64,000 nucleotides of DNA from Aureimonas sp. SA4125 (lineage in GTDB: Bacteria; Pseudomonadota; Alphaproteobacteria; Rhizobiales; Rhizobiaceae): contig NZ_AP025032.1 of the NCBI RefSeq assembly GCF_019973775.1, positions 4,427,501-4,491,500 of the forward strand, written 5' to 3'. This document shows, in pieces, positions 12,012 through 19,492 of the stretch (the first letter of the stretch is position 1; each line of letters starts with the position of its first letter). The notes beneath the pieces are model-generated. The model saw only the letters and a program-made list of their open reading frames with translations, had not been told where the DNA came from and ran no database searches. Position numbers and translations under genes: made by a program.

Positions 12012-12200
12012 TCACTTCAGCTTCAGCCCGGATTGCTTCTCAATACTCTTCAAGGTGCCGACCGGGACGTCTTTCCTCGGGTGAGGCAGCGTCACCCGCC
12101 CGGGCTTTGTGGGATGCTTCATCTGCAAATGACTGCCCGCCCGAACCACTTCGATCCAGCCGTCAGCGAGAAGTTTCGCCAGGATGATGCGACTGTCCAC
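12012..12200 (-). CDS. hicA: HicA-family mRNA interferase toxin
   Basis: Small toxin with a dsRNA-binding-like fold that cleaves mRNA. The 62 residues from the GTG at 12198-12200 ([15 protein letters not shown]) contain the conserved GSHLQMKHP segment with the catalytic His, followed by [16 protein letters not shown] second GTG at 12221 would add seven residues. The inner GTG was chosen because it aligns with the family's usual MDSR start and has an AGGA upstream. Gene order is toxin first, then antitoxin, as in most hicAB loci; hicB begins 5 bases later. Confidence 0.88.
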   Translation of the reverse strand: MDSRIILAKLLADGWIEVVRAGSHLQMKHPTKPGRVTLPHPRKDVPVGTLKSIEKQSGLKLK

Positions 12201-12328
12201 GTTCCATCCCGTTCCTGGCACAGGCTATCTATACACATCAATACACATGCTCGCAATTAAGAGCCCGCAAGGGTATTGCCCCATATCCGTCGACGTCGGC
12301 CGCTAGCGCAGCGGCGAAAGGAAATTTC

Positions 12329-12991
12329 ATGGCCGAGCATCTGATCGAGGGCGGGCCCAACGCCCCCGAGGAAAACAAGATCAACCCGATGCTGAAGTTC
12401 GCGCTGGAACTCGGTCCGCTGGTCGTCTTCTTCTTCGCCAATTCGCGCGGGCCCTGGCTGGCGGAGCGCTTTCCCGCGCTCGCCGAACTCGGCGGACCGC
12501 TGTTCATCGCGACCGGCCTCTTCATGGTGGCGACCGTCGTGGCGCTGTCGGTGTCCTGGGCCCTGACGCGCACGCTGCCGGTCATGCCGCTGGTCTCCGG
12601 CTTTTTCGTCATCGTCTTCGGCACGCTGACGATCTGGCTGCAGAACGAGACCTTCATCAAGATGAAGCCGACCATCGTCAACGCGCTGTTCGGCGCGATC
12701 CTTCTGGGCGGCCTCCTGTTCGGTCGCTCGCTTCTCGGCTATGTCTTCAACCAGGCGTTCAAGCTGAACGATGCCGGCTGGCGCAAGCTGACGCTGCGCT
12801 GGGGCTTGTTCTTTCTGGCGATGGCATTGGTGAACGAGATCGTCTGGCGCAATTTTTCGACCGATTTCTGGGCCGGTTTCAAGGTCTGGGCGACCATGCC
12901 GATCACCATGGTCTTCATGCTGTGCCAGATCCCGCTTTTGCAGCGCCATGCGACTGAGCCGCTGTTCGGCGACGGCGGGACGAAGAAGTAA
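12329..12991 (+). CDS. yciB: Inner-membrane septation protein YciB/IspZ
   Basis: Polytopic inner-membrane protein linked to cell division and envelope synthesis. The 220 residues have five or six hydrophobic segments, with the family motifs [32 protein letters not shown] and NEIVWR. The start is supported by AAAGGAAA about 8 bases upstream of the ATG. The gene normally follows ftsY directly; here hicBA lies between them. The Lys-rich C-terminal end is a normal cytoplasmic tail. Confidence 0.95.
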   Translation: MAEHLIEGGPNAPEENKINPMLKFALELGPLVVFFFANSRGPWLAERFPALAELGGPLFIATGLFMVATVVALSVSWALTRTLPVMPLVSGFFVIVFGTLTIWLQNETFIKMKPTIVNALFGAILLGGLLFGRSLLGYVFNQAFKLNDAGWRKLTLRWGLFFLAMALVNEIVWRNFSTDFWAGFKVWATMPITMVFMLCQIPLLQRHATEPLFGDGGTKK

Positions 12992-13053
12992 CGCGACGCC
13001 CCACCTCCGGCGTCATTGGCGCGCCGGCGCTTCCTCTCGGCAGGCAGGCTTCC

Positions 13054-13812
13054 ATGTTCGACGTCCAGAACCTCCTCGGCCGATTTCTCGGCGCCGGCAC
13101 GGCCGGGACCGGCGCCGAAGGCCGCAGCACCGCGCCCGATGACAGAGCGGACACTGCAGGCTCGTTGGAAGACGCGATCGGCACGCTCCTGCGCAATCCT
13201 GCCGCCTCGGCACTGGCGGGCGGATTGGCCGGCGGGCTGGCGGCCAGCCTCTTCGGCGGCCGGACGCTCGGAACATCCGGCAAGGCAGCGCTGCAGGTGG
13301 GTGGAGCTGCGCTGATCGCAAGCCTCGCCTATGCCGCCTATGAGAACTATCGAACGAGCACGCCGGCCGGCGGGTTACCCCCTTCCGCCGATGCGGCTCC
13401 GTCCGCAGCGGTTACAGCGGCAGAATTCAGCGTGCACAGCCCGGACCAGTCCGACGACGACTGGGCCTGCCTTCTGCTTTCGGCGATGATCGCGGCGGCC
13501 AAGGCGGACGGCTACATCGACCCCGCCGAGGAGAAGGAAATTCTCGGCCGGCTCGACAGCCTCGACCTCGACCCGGAGGAACGCAATTTCGTCCGCCGCG
13601 AAATGCAGAAGCCGCAGACCATCGACGCGCTCGTTGCTGGCGCAACGACGCCGGAAGCGGCGCTGCAGATCTATACGGCTTCGTTTCTGGCCATCGATCC
13701 CGACCATCCGGCCGAGCAGGCCTATCTCGCCCGGCTGGCGATCAGCCTCGGCCTCCCCTCCGCGCTGACGGCCGAGGTGCGGCGTGCGGCAAAGGCCGCC
13801 GCCGGGGACTGA
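13054..13812 (+). CDS. DUF533 / TerB-like protein, copy 1
   Basis: 252-residue protein of the YebE/DUF533 group, of unknown function. The opening MFDVQNLLGRFLG is followed by a Gly/Ala-rich stretch (about 48-95) containing a likely membrane-interacting hydrophobic segment. A Ser/Pro-rich linker leads to a C-terminal TerB-like helical domain from about residue 130, with the motif LLSAMIAAAKADGYID. The next gene is a diverged copy, so they arose by tandem duplication. No tellurite-resistance genes are nearby, so a tellurite role should not be assumed. Confidence 0.85.
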   Translation: MFDVQNLLGRFLGAGTAGTGAEGRSTAPDDRADTAGSLEDAIGTLLRNPAASALAGGLAGGLAASLFGGRTLGTSGKAALQVGGAALIASLAYAAYENYRTSTPAGGLPPSADAAPSAAVTAAEFSVHSPDQSDDDWACLLLSAMIAAAKADGYIDPAEEKEILGRLDSLDLDPEERNFVRREMQKPQTIDALVAGATTPEAALQIYTASFLAIDPDHPAEQAYLARLAISLGLPSALTAEVRRAAKAAAGD

Positions 13813-13931
13813 GGCCGCCCGCGCAAGGTGCAAACCGTGCCCTCGACGGCAGAAAGACGTGGCTCCCGCATTGCGCGATGGCCTTGCCGTTTCGATATGC
13901 CCTTTGACGACATCAACGCCAAAGGACCCCC

Positions 13932-14705
13932 ATGCTCGACGTACAGAAACTCCTCGGCCAGTTCCTCGGCACCCAGTCGCCGTTCGGCGGCAGCACCCAT
14001 CCGTCGTCGCAGGGACGCCCGCAGGGCGGCGGATCGCTGCAGGACACGGTCGGCAACCTGATCCGCACCCATGGCAGCTCGGCTCTTTCGGGCGGTCTTG
14101 CCGGCGGCCTCGCCTCGCAGCTCTTTCGTGGCAAGGGCGTCGGCAAGATGGGTGGATCGGCCTTGAAGCTCGGCGGCGCTGCGCTCGTTGCCGGCCTCGC
14201 CTACAAGGCCTATAAGAACTACCAGGCGACCAACGGCGCGGCTGCCCTGCCGGGCGCTGCGCCTTTGCCGGCCTTGCCGGCGCCAAGCGCCGCCGGTGAG
14301 TTGCCCGAGCCGTCCGGCACGGCCTTTCTTCCCGGCGGCGAGGAGACATCGCGGGCGCGTCTCATGCTCTCGGCGATGATCGCCGCGGCCAAGGCCGACG
14401 GCTATATCGACGCTGGCGAGCAGGAAGCGATCTTCGGCCGCATCGACGATCTCGGCCTCGACTCGGAAGCCAAGGGCTTTGTCGTCGACGAGATGCGCCG
14501 GCCGATGTCGATCGACGACCTCGTTGCCGCCGCCGCGACGCCCGAGGCCGCCATCGAGGTCTACACCGCCTCGGTCCTGGCGATCGATCCCGACCATCCG
14601 GCCGAGCGCGCCTATCTCGACATGCTCGCGGCACGGCTCCAGCTTCCCGCCGCGCTGACGGCGGAGGTGCGGCGCACCGCCGAAGAGGTCACCGTTCTCT
14701 CCTGA
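13932..14705 (+). CDS. DUF533 / TerB-like protein, copy 2
   Basis: 257-residue paralogue of the preceding gene with the same layout: MLDVQKLLGQFLG opening, Gly/Ala-rich hydrophobic stretch (SGGLAGGLASQLF), linker, and TerB-like domain with MLSAMIAAAKADGYID. Over the last 110 or so residues the two copies look about 60% identical by eye; the linkers differ. An AAAGGA precedes the ATG. The 119 bases between the copies show no gene. The single-domain TerB gene at 58399-58863 is a more distant relative. Confidence 0.85.
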   Translation: MLDVQKLLGQFLGTQSPFGGSTHPSSQGRPQGGGSLQDTVGNLIRTHGSSALSGGLAGGLASQLFRGKGVGKMGGSALKLGGAALVAGLAYKAYKNYQATNGAAALPGAAPLPALPAPSAAGELPEPSGTAFLPGGEETSRARLMLSAMIAAAKADGYIDAGEQEAIFGRIDDLGLDSEAKGFVVDEMRRPMSIDDLVAAAATPEAAIEVYTASVLAIDPDHPAERAYLDMLAARLQLPAALTAEVRRTAEEVTVLS

Positions 14706-14736
14706 CCTGGCGGGCACCGGCGGGCTTCATCCCGCT

Positions 14737-15300
14737 CTAGAATTCGTCGGTCGGCAGAAGCCGGCCGTCCGGCATCCGGTCGCCGGTGGCGTCGCCCGGA
14801 TTGCCGAAGGGTACCGGCGGCGCCCCGGCCTCGGCCTCGGCATCGTGGCGCAGCGCCCAGTGCACCGAGGGGAAGGCCAGGTCGTCCCAGGGAATGTCGG
14901 AAAAGTCGAAGAAGCCGACCTCCAGGCTTTCGGAGCCGGCGGCAATGCCGGGCCGCGCCAGCGTCGCGCGATAGATCAGCTGCACCTGGCTGATCCGCGG
15001 GACGGCATAGACGGCCAGCAGCCGCTCGATCGCGAGCATTGCGTTCGCCTCCTCGTGGGCCTCGCGCCTCGCCCCCTCTTCCGGCGTCTCGTTCAACTCC
15101 ATGTAGCCGGCCGGGATCGTCCAGAATCCCTTGCGCGGCTCGATCGCCCGGCGGCAGAGCAGGATCTTCCCGGCATCGCGCACGACCGCGCCGACGACGA
15201 TCTTCGGGTTCTCGTAGGCGACGAAGCCGCAGGTGTCGCAGATCTTGCGCGGCACGCAATCGTCGTCGGGGGTGCGGAGGGTGAAGGCCGGTTCGCTCAT
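14737..15300 (-). CDS. Nudix hydrolase with N-terminal zinc-ribbon-like segment
   Basis: Hydrolyses a nucleoside diphosphate-X compound. The 187 residues carry a full Nudix box at about 65-87 (GYMELNETPEEGARREAHEE pattern, with the REAHEE metal ligands). It is preceded by a Cys-containing segment (Cys15, Cys21, Cys24) like the zinc ribbon of NudC and ADP-ribose-type hydrolases; only three Cys are visible, so metal binding there is uncertain. The substrate is unknown. It starts 4 bases after the parE stop on the same strand and is probably co-transcribed with parDE. Confidence 0.88.
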   Translation of the reverse strand: MSEPAFTLRTPDDDCVPRKICDTCGFVAYENPKIVVGAVVRDAGKILLCRRAIEPRKGFWTIPAGYMELNETPEEGARREAHEEANAMLAIERLLAVYAVPRISQVQLIYRATLARPGIAAGSESLEVGFFDFSDIPWDDLAFPSVHWALRHDAEAEAGAPPVPFGNPGDATGDRMPDGRLLPTDEF

Positions 15301-15304
15301 GCGC

Positions 15305-15586
15305 TTAGAGATAATCCTCGTGGTTCATGGCTTTATGCAGGATGCGGACGACGACGACACCCTCCTCGGCCCGCCGAAAGAATATGATGTGAGACGCGAC
15401 GGACCGCTTCAGCAGATCCCGCGAAATCGCGCCTGCGGATTGGCCTCGACCATCGGCTAAGGCGCCGCAAGCGCCTTCGATCAACCTGAGATAGCGCTTG
15501 GCCTGCGCCTTGCCGAAGCTTCGGCGACTGTAGCGGGCAATCTCGAGAAGATCATTCGCCGCCTCGGGGCGAAAGATCAGCGTCAT
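15305..15586 (-). CDS. parE: RelE/ParE-family toxin
   Basis: 93-residue toxin of the RelE/ParE superfamily (start MTLIFRPEAANDLLEIARY, core HIIFFRRAEEGVVVVRILH). ParE members poison DNA gyrase, RelE members cut ribosome-bound mRNA; the ParD-type partner favours ParE. Its ATG overlaps the parD stop by 4 bases, which indicates translational coupling. The gene continues into the Nudix gene on the same strand. Confidence 0.88.
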   Translation of the reverse strand: MTLIFRPEAANDLLEIARYSRRSFGKAQAKRYLRLIEGACGALADGRGQSAGAISRDLLKRSVASHIIFFRRAEEGVVVVRILHKAMNHEDYL

Positions 15587-15834
15587 TCAGGAGCTTCGTC
15601 GTCGGCATCGATTTCAGCGTAAAGGGACTGGAAGTCGAAGGGAGCAGCAACACCGCTCTCATCCCCCGCCGCGATGGCCTTGCGCAGGATCTGAAGCTTC
15701 GCCTCCTGCTTCTCCAGGAGCCGCAGGCCGGCCTCGATAACGTCGCTCGCCGAGGCATAGCGCCCCTCTGCGGTCTGTTCCGCAATGAACTCTTCGTAAT
15801 GGCTTGTCAGGGATATCGGCGCCGATCTGCTCAT
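15583..15834 (-). CDS. parD: ParD-family antitoxin
   Basis: 83-residue CopG/ParD-type antitoxin: an N-terminal ribbon-helix-helix (LTSHYEEFIAEQTAEGRYAS pattern, SDVIEAGLRLLE) and an acidic C-terminus that would wrap the toxin. The first gene of the module, it overlaps parE by 4 bases. The similar words GGATATCGGCGCC (from 15811) and GGATATCGCGCCC (from 15848) flank its start and might be operator half-sites; this is only a suggestion. It lies 60 bases downstream of the ccmG stop. Confidence 0.88.
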   Translation of the reverse strand: MSRSAPISLTSHYEEFIAEQTAEGRYASASDVIEAGLRLLEKQEAKLQILRKAIAAGDESGVAAPFDFQSLYAEIDADDEAPE

Positions 15835-15894
15835 ACCAATACCTCATGGATATCGCGCCCGGTTATCACTAGCACGCTGGGGCAACCGTGTCTT

Positions 15895-16497
15895 TCACCC
15901 AGCGCCAGCCTCCGCCAGCATCTTCGCCAGCGCCGGCTCGAGCTTGCGCGCCGCATCGTCTGGCGAGAACGGCCCGGTCTGCTTCCAGACGATCGTGCCC
16001 GAAGGGGAGACAAGAAACGTCTCGGGCACGCCGTAGACGCCCCAGTCGATGCCGGCGCGGCCGGAGAGATCGCTGCCGATCGCGGCATAGGGGTTGCCGA
16101 GCCCGGCGAGGAACTGGCGGGCGTTGTTGGGCTCGTCCTTGTAGTTGATGCCGACGAGGCGGAACCGCGTGTCCCTGGCAAGATCCATCAGCACCGGGTG
16201 CTCCTGACGGCAGGGCACGCACCAGGAGGCGAAGACGTTGACGAGCACCGGCCGGCCGTCGCCTTGCGCGAGATCGAGACCCGGCACCGGCGTGCTATCG
16301 GCGCGCAGGATACCCTCCACCGGCGGCAGGTTCGTCGGCGGCGCCGGATTGCCGATCAGCGCCGAGGGCAGTTCCTGCGGATCATGGCCCGACACCAGCT
16401 GGTACAGGAAGACGCCGGCCAGCGACAGGAACAGGATAAGCGGCAGGAGGACGAAGAGCGAGGGCCTGCGCCGCGTGGTATGCCGATCGACGCTCAT
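15895..16497 (-). CDS. ccmG: Cytochrome c biogenesis thiol:disulfide interchange protein CcmG/DsbE
   Basis: Periplasmic membrane-anchored thioredoxin-like protein that keeps apocytochrome c haem-binding cysteines reduced. The 200 residues comprise a basic start, one membrane anchor (about 14-35) and a thioredoxin domain with active site WCVPC (Cys93, Cys96) and the family's GVYGVPET loop with cis-Pro. The ATG overlaps the end of ccmD by 4 bases, which fixes the start at 16497. It is the last gene of ccmABCDG. Confidence 0.95.
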   Translation of the reverse strand: MSVDRHTTRRRPSLFVLLPLILFLSLAGVFLYQLVSGHDPQELPSALIGNPAPPTNLPPVEGILRADSTPVPGLDLAQGDGRPVLVNVFASWCVPCRQEHPVLMDLARDTRFRLVGINYKDEPNNARQFLAGLGNPYAAIGSDLSGRAGIDWGVYGVPETFLVSPSGTIVWKQTGPFSPDDAARKLEPALAKMLAEAGAG

Positions 16498-16664
16498 GCT
16501 CCGCCGTCCCGCGCCGAACGCCGCCTGACGCCGCTCGCCTCGAGCGCCGCAAGATCCGCCCGCCGGCCGCGCGCGTCGAAGAAGACCCAAAGGCCGAGGC
16601 CGCCGACCGCCAGCGCGGAAACGGCATAGGCGGCGAGGATGAAGGCGAAATAGTCGTTCTGCAT
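16494..16664 (-). CDS. ccmD: Haem exporter protein CcmD
   Basis: 56-residue single-pass membrane protein that releases holo-CcmE from the CcmABC complex. It opens MQNDYFAFILAAYAVSALAV, with one hydrophobic helix, then a basic Arg-rich tail. A 21-bp in-frame tandem repeat duplicates the start region, so translation could also begin at 16685 and add MRTESPD; both starts carry the same upstream GGAAAG. The 16664 start fits the family. It overlaps ccmG by 4 bases. Confidence 0.9.
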   Translation of the reverse strand: MQNDYFAFILAAYAVSALAVGGLGLWVFFDARGRRADLAALEASGVRRRSARDGGA

Positions 16665-16702
16665 GTCAGGGCTTTCCGTCCGCATGTCAGGGCTTTCCGT
16701 CC
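16661..16702. repeat. Exact 21-bp tandem duplication at the ccmD start
   Basis: Two perfect copies of a 21-bp unit (16661-16681 and 16682-16702) lie between the ccmC stop and ccmD. On the coding strand each unit includes a GGAAAG ribosome-binding-like stretch and an ATG. Because 21 is a multiple of 3 the duplication keeps frame, giving two equivalent initiation sites seven codons apart. Confidence 0.9.
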
Positions 16703-16710
16703 GCTCGCGC

Positions 16711-17466
16711 TCAGGCGTCGGTCGCGCGCAGCGACAGTTTCGTCAGCGCCCGCACGCGCCGGCGCAGGATTTCCGTGCGCATCGCCGTCAGGTGCAGGGC
16801 GAAGAACAGCAGCGTGAAGCCGATGGCCGAGATCATCAGCGGCCAGAGATAGGCCGCCGGCATCGCCGGCCCGTCCAGCCGCATGACGCTGGCCGGCTGG
16901 TGCAGCGTGTTCCACCAGTCGACCGAGAACTTGATGATCGGGATGTTGACGAAGCCGACGAGGACGAGGATCGCCGCCGCCTTGGCCGAGCGGCCGGGAT
17001 CGTCGAGGGCCCGCGTCAGCGCGATCAGGCCGAGATACATGAGGAAGAGGATGAAGACCGAGGTCAGCCGCGCGTCCCAGACCCACCATGTGCCCCACAT
17101 CGGCCGGCCCCAGATCGCGCCGGTGACGAGCGCCAGCGCCGTGAACACCGCGCCGACGGGTGCTGCGGCCTTCACCGCGACGTCGGCAAGCGGATGGCGC
17201 CAGACGAGCGTGCCGAGTGCCGAGACCGACATGACCGTCCAGGCCATCATCGCGATCCAGGCGAAGGGCACGTGGACGAACATGATCCGGACGGTCGAGC
17301 CCTGCTGGTAGTCCTCGGGCGCGGTCAGACCGAGCCAGAGGCCGACGACGAGCGCTGCCGCCGCGAGGCCATAGAGCCAAGGCTGGACGGCACCCGAGAG
17401 CTGCAGGAAGCGCGTCGGATTGGCGAGAATGGCGAAACGGCCGGGAGCGGCGGAGAGGTCGGTCAT
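16711..17466 (-). CDS. ccmC: Haem exporter/haem-handling protein CcmC
   Basis: Six-helix inner-membrane protein that passes haem to the chaperone CcmE. The 251 residues include the Trp-rich haem-presenting motif WGTWWVWDARLTS, flanked by the conserved His in MFVHVPFAW and a second in FALHLTAMR. The start MTDLSAAPGRFAIL is the ATG at 17464-17466. The order on the minus strand is ccmA, ccmB, ccmC, ccmD, ccmG. ccmE, ccmF and ccmH, needed for the rest of System I, are not in the window. Confidence 0.95.
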   Translation of the reverse strand: MTDLSAAPGRFAILANPTRFLQLSGAVQPWLYGLAAAALVVGLWLGLTAPEDYQQGSTVRIMFVHVPFAWIAMMAWTVMSVSALGTLVWRHPLADVAVKAAAPVGAVFTALALVTGAIWGRPMWGTWWVWDARLTSVFILFLMYLGLIALTRALDDPGRSAKAAAILVLVGFVNIPIIKFSVDWWNTLHQPASVMRLDGPAMPAAYLWPLMISAIGFTLLFFALHLTAMRTEILRRRVRALTKLSLRATDA

Positions 17467-17543
17467 CCCTCTACTTTAGAAGGGTTGGAAAGCCGGGGCA
17501 AATGGACTTCTTCGCCATCGTCGCGACCGATGCCCGCAGCGGC

Positions 17544-18203
17544 TCAGTCGCCCGCACTCTTCAGCGCCGCCGCCGCCGCGATCGGCCCGAGCACGGCGAA
17601 GAACAAAGTGAGGGCCCCGAGGATCATCAGCGGCGACAGAAAGGGGTCGTTGGCGTTGACCGCGCCGTAGCTGGCGGAGACGCCGAAGATCAGCACGGGG
17701 ATGGCGAGCGGCAGGACGAGGACGGAAACCAGGAGGCCGCCGCGCGGCAGGGCGATGGCGACGGCCGCGCCGACGGCACCGATGAAGGTGATCGCCGGCG
17801 TGCCGACGAGGAGCGTCAGCATCACCGCACCCGACGTCAGCGGCTCCTGCGCCAGGAACAGGCCGAGGACCGGTGTCGCCAGCACCAGCGGCAGGCCGCT
17901 TGCCGCCCAGTGTGCCAGGCACTTCGCCAGCACCACGAGCGGCAGCGGCGTGTCGCCCATGACGAGGAGGTCGAGCGTGCCGTCGTCGCGGTCGGCCTGA
18001 AACAGCCGGTCGAGGGTGAGCAGCGCCGAGAGCAGCGCGCCGATCCACAGGATCGCCGGGCCGATGCGCGACAGGAGGTTGAGGTCGGGACCGACGCCAA
18101 AAGGCATGGTCGCGACCACGGCGAGGAAGAAGATGACGCCGGTCATCGCTCCGCCGCCGCCGGCAAAGGCGAGCCTGACATCGCGGCGGAAAACCGCGAT
18201 CAC
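17544..18203 (-). CDS. ccmB: Haem exporter permease CcmB
   Basis: Membrane subunit of the CcmAB ABC complex that drives release of holo-CcmE. 219 residues with six hydrophobic segments; the FRRDVRLAFAGGGG opening, LLSRIGPAILWIGALLSALL region and family motif LDLLVMGDTPLPLVVLAK are visible. Its start overlaps the ccmA stop by 4 bases (18200-18203). A 77-base gap separates it from ccmC. Confidence 0.95.
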   Translation of the reverse strand: MIAVFRRDVRLAFAGGGGAMTGVIFFLAVVATMPFGVGPDLNLLSRIGPAILWIGALLSALLTLDRLFQADRDDGTLDLLVMGDTPLPLVVLAKCLAHWAASGLPLVLATPVLGLFLAQEPLTSGAVMLTLLVGTPAITFIGAVGAAVAIALPRGGLLVSVLVLPLAIPVLIFGVSASYGAVNANDPFLSPLMILGALTLFFAVLGPIAAAAALKSAGD

Positions 18204-18892
18204 AGCCAGCCCTCCGCCGCGGCGCGTTCCGCCCGATCAAGAGGCAGATCCCGCGACGACGCACTCCCCGCCGCACGATGGTCGAGCCGCAACTCGCGCG
18301 CGACGAGCCCGAGCGGCTGATGCGTCGCGGCGACGACGATGCCGCCGCCCTCCAGATGCTGCGCCAGAATCCGGGCGAACATTGCCTGCGAGCCCTTGTC
18401 GAGGGCGGCTGTCGGCTCGTCGAGGATCCACACCGGGCGGTGCGAGACGAGGAGCCGTGCGATCGCGGCGCGGCGCTGCTGGCCGGCCGAGAGGTAGGCG
18501 AATGGCAGTTTCGCCACCATGGGCAGGCCGACGGCGGCCAGCGCCGCCTCGATGGAAATGCCGGGCGCACCGAAGAAGTCGCGCCAGAAGCCGAGACCGG
18601 CACCGACGCTCTCGGCCGGCTTCATGGCGTTGCGGTGGCCGAGATAGTGCGCGACCTCGGCAAGACGCCGCGCCGGCTCACCGTCGACGGCCAGAAAACC
18701 CTCGATCTCGAGCGTCCCGCCGCCTTTCGGCAGGAGCCCCGCCAGCGTGCGCAGGAGGGTCGATTTGCCCGCCCCGTTCTGGCCGGTGACGACCAGCGCC
18801 TCGCCGCTGGAGAGTTCGAAATCGAGCGGTCCGGCGATGACGCTCGCGGCCCGCGCAGCGCAGAGGCCGCGCGCAAGGATTTTCATGCCCAT
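18200..18892 (-). CDS. ccmA: Haem exporter ATP-binding protein CcmA
   Basis: ATPase of the CcmABCD complex. About 230 residues with Walker A GQNGAGKST (37-45), signature LSAGQQRRAA and Walker B VWILDEP. The ATG at 18892 and another at 18886 are equally possible. The frame is open much further upstream, but those residues would overlap the HxlR gene and look unlike CcmA. First gene of ccmABCDG; the promoter should lie in 18893-19020. Confidence 0.93.
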   Translation of the reverse strand: MGMKILARGLCAARAASVIAGPLDFELSSGEALVVTGQNGAGKSTLLRTLAGLLPKGGGTLEIEGFLAVDGEPARRLAEVAHYLGHRNAMKPAESVGAGLGFWRDFFGAPGISIEAALAAVGLPMVAKLPFAYLSAGQQRRAAIARLLVSHRPVWILDEPTAALDKGSQAMFARILAQHLEGGGIVVAATHQPLGLVARELRLDHRAAGSASSRDLPLDRAERAAAEGWL

Positions 18893-19020
18893 GGCCGCCC
18901 AAAGGCGCGCGAGGCGAGAACGGGCCTTTGTCGAAGCGGAGGGAGCAACACACTCATGGCCCTGCTTTGCAGCAATCACCCGCCGCGGTAAAGCGGGCAG
19001 GCGATCGGCACCCCCGCGTC

Positions 19021-19389
19021 TCAGGCGGCTGCGACGCGTTGCAGATCGTATTGCTGCTGGGCGCGTTGCACTTCCTCGAAATGGGCTTCCGCCCAGAGGC
19101 GCAGGGCATCGACGGTGGCCGCCAGCGTTTGCCCGAGTGGGGTGATGCTGTACTCGACCGTCACCGGGACCGTCGCGAACGCTTTTCGGCTGACCAAACC
19201 GTCCCGCTCCAGACTTTTCAATGTCTGCGACAGCATCTTCTGCGACAGGCCCTCGATGGAGCGGCGCAACTGGTTGAAGCGGACGGGGCCGTCCGCGAGC
19301 AGACCCAGAACCAGAACCGCCCATTTGTCGGCCACCCGGTCGAGGATCATCCGCGTCGGGCAGTCGGCCGCATAGATGTTGGGCAGCAC
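19021..19389 (-). CDS. HxlR-family transcriptional regulator
   Basis: 122-residue winged-helix regulator. The opening MLPNIYAADCPTR has the Cys10 position that in many HxlR/YodB/QorR members senses thiol-reactive electrophiles. The HxlR core (DKWAVLVLGLLADGPVRFNQL, SQKMLSQTLKSLERDGLV) follows. It starts with GTG behind a GAGGAG box. It is divergent from an NAD(P)-binding gene, which suggests it controls itself and that neighbour. The pair separates ccmA from acnA, which are neighbours in related genomes as I recall them. Confidence 0.92.
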   Translation of the reverse strand: MLPNIYAADCPTRMILDRVADKWAVLVLGLLADGPVRFNQLRRSIEGLSQKMLSQTLKSLERDGLVSRKAFATVPVTVEYSITPLGQTLAATVDALRLWAEAHFEEVQRAQQQYDLQRVAAA

Positions 19390-19435
19390 GGCGGTCTCCT
19401 CGGGGTAACCAAGTGATGTGGTGGTGCCTTCTTTA

Positions 19436-19461
19436 CACCTGGATAAGGAAAATGCACCTGG
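19436..19461. promoter_or_regulatory. Possible HxlR operator (direct repeat)
   Basis: The 103-base region between the divergent HxlR and oxidoreductase genes carries CACCTGG twice, at 19436-19442 and 19455-19461, a 19-base period close to two helical turns. A related pair, GTAACCAAG and GGAACCAAG, also occurs. HxlR proteins usually bind their own divergent promoter region; which of these words matters is inference. Confidence 0.35.
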
Positions 19462-19492
19462 TTTCTATTCGGAACCAAGGAGAAATGCCATC

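Noticed and set aside
18893..19324. N-terminal extension of ccmA by about 145 residues
   Set aside because: The extra residues overlap the HxlR gene in another frame and do not resemble CcmA, whose normal start is at 18892 or 18886.
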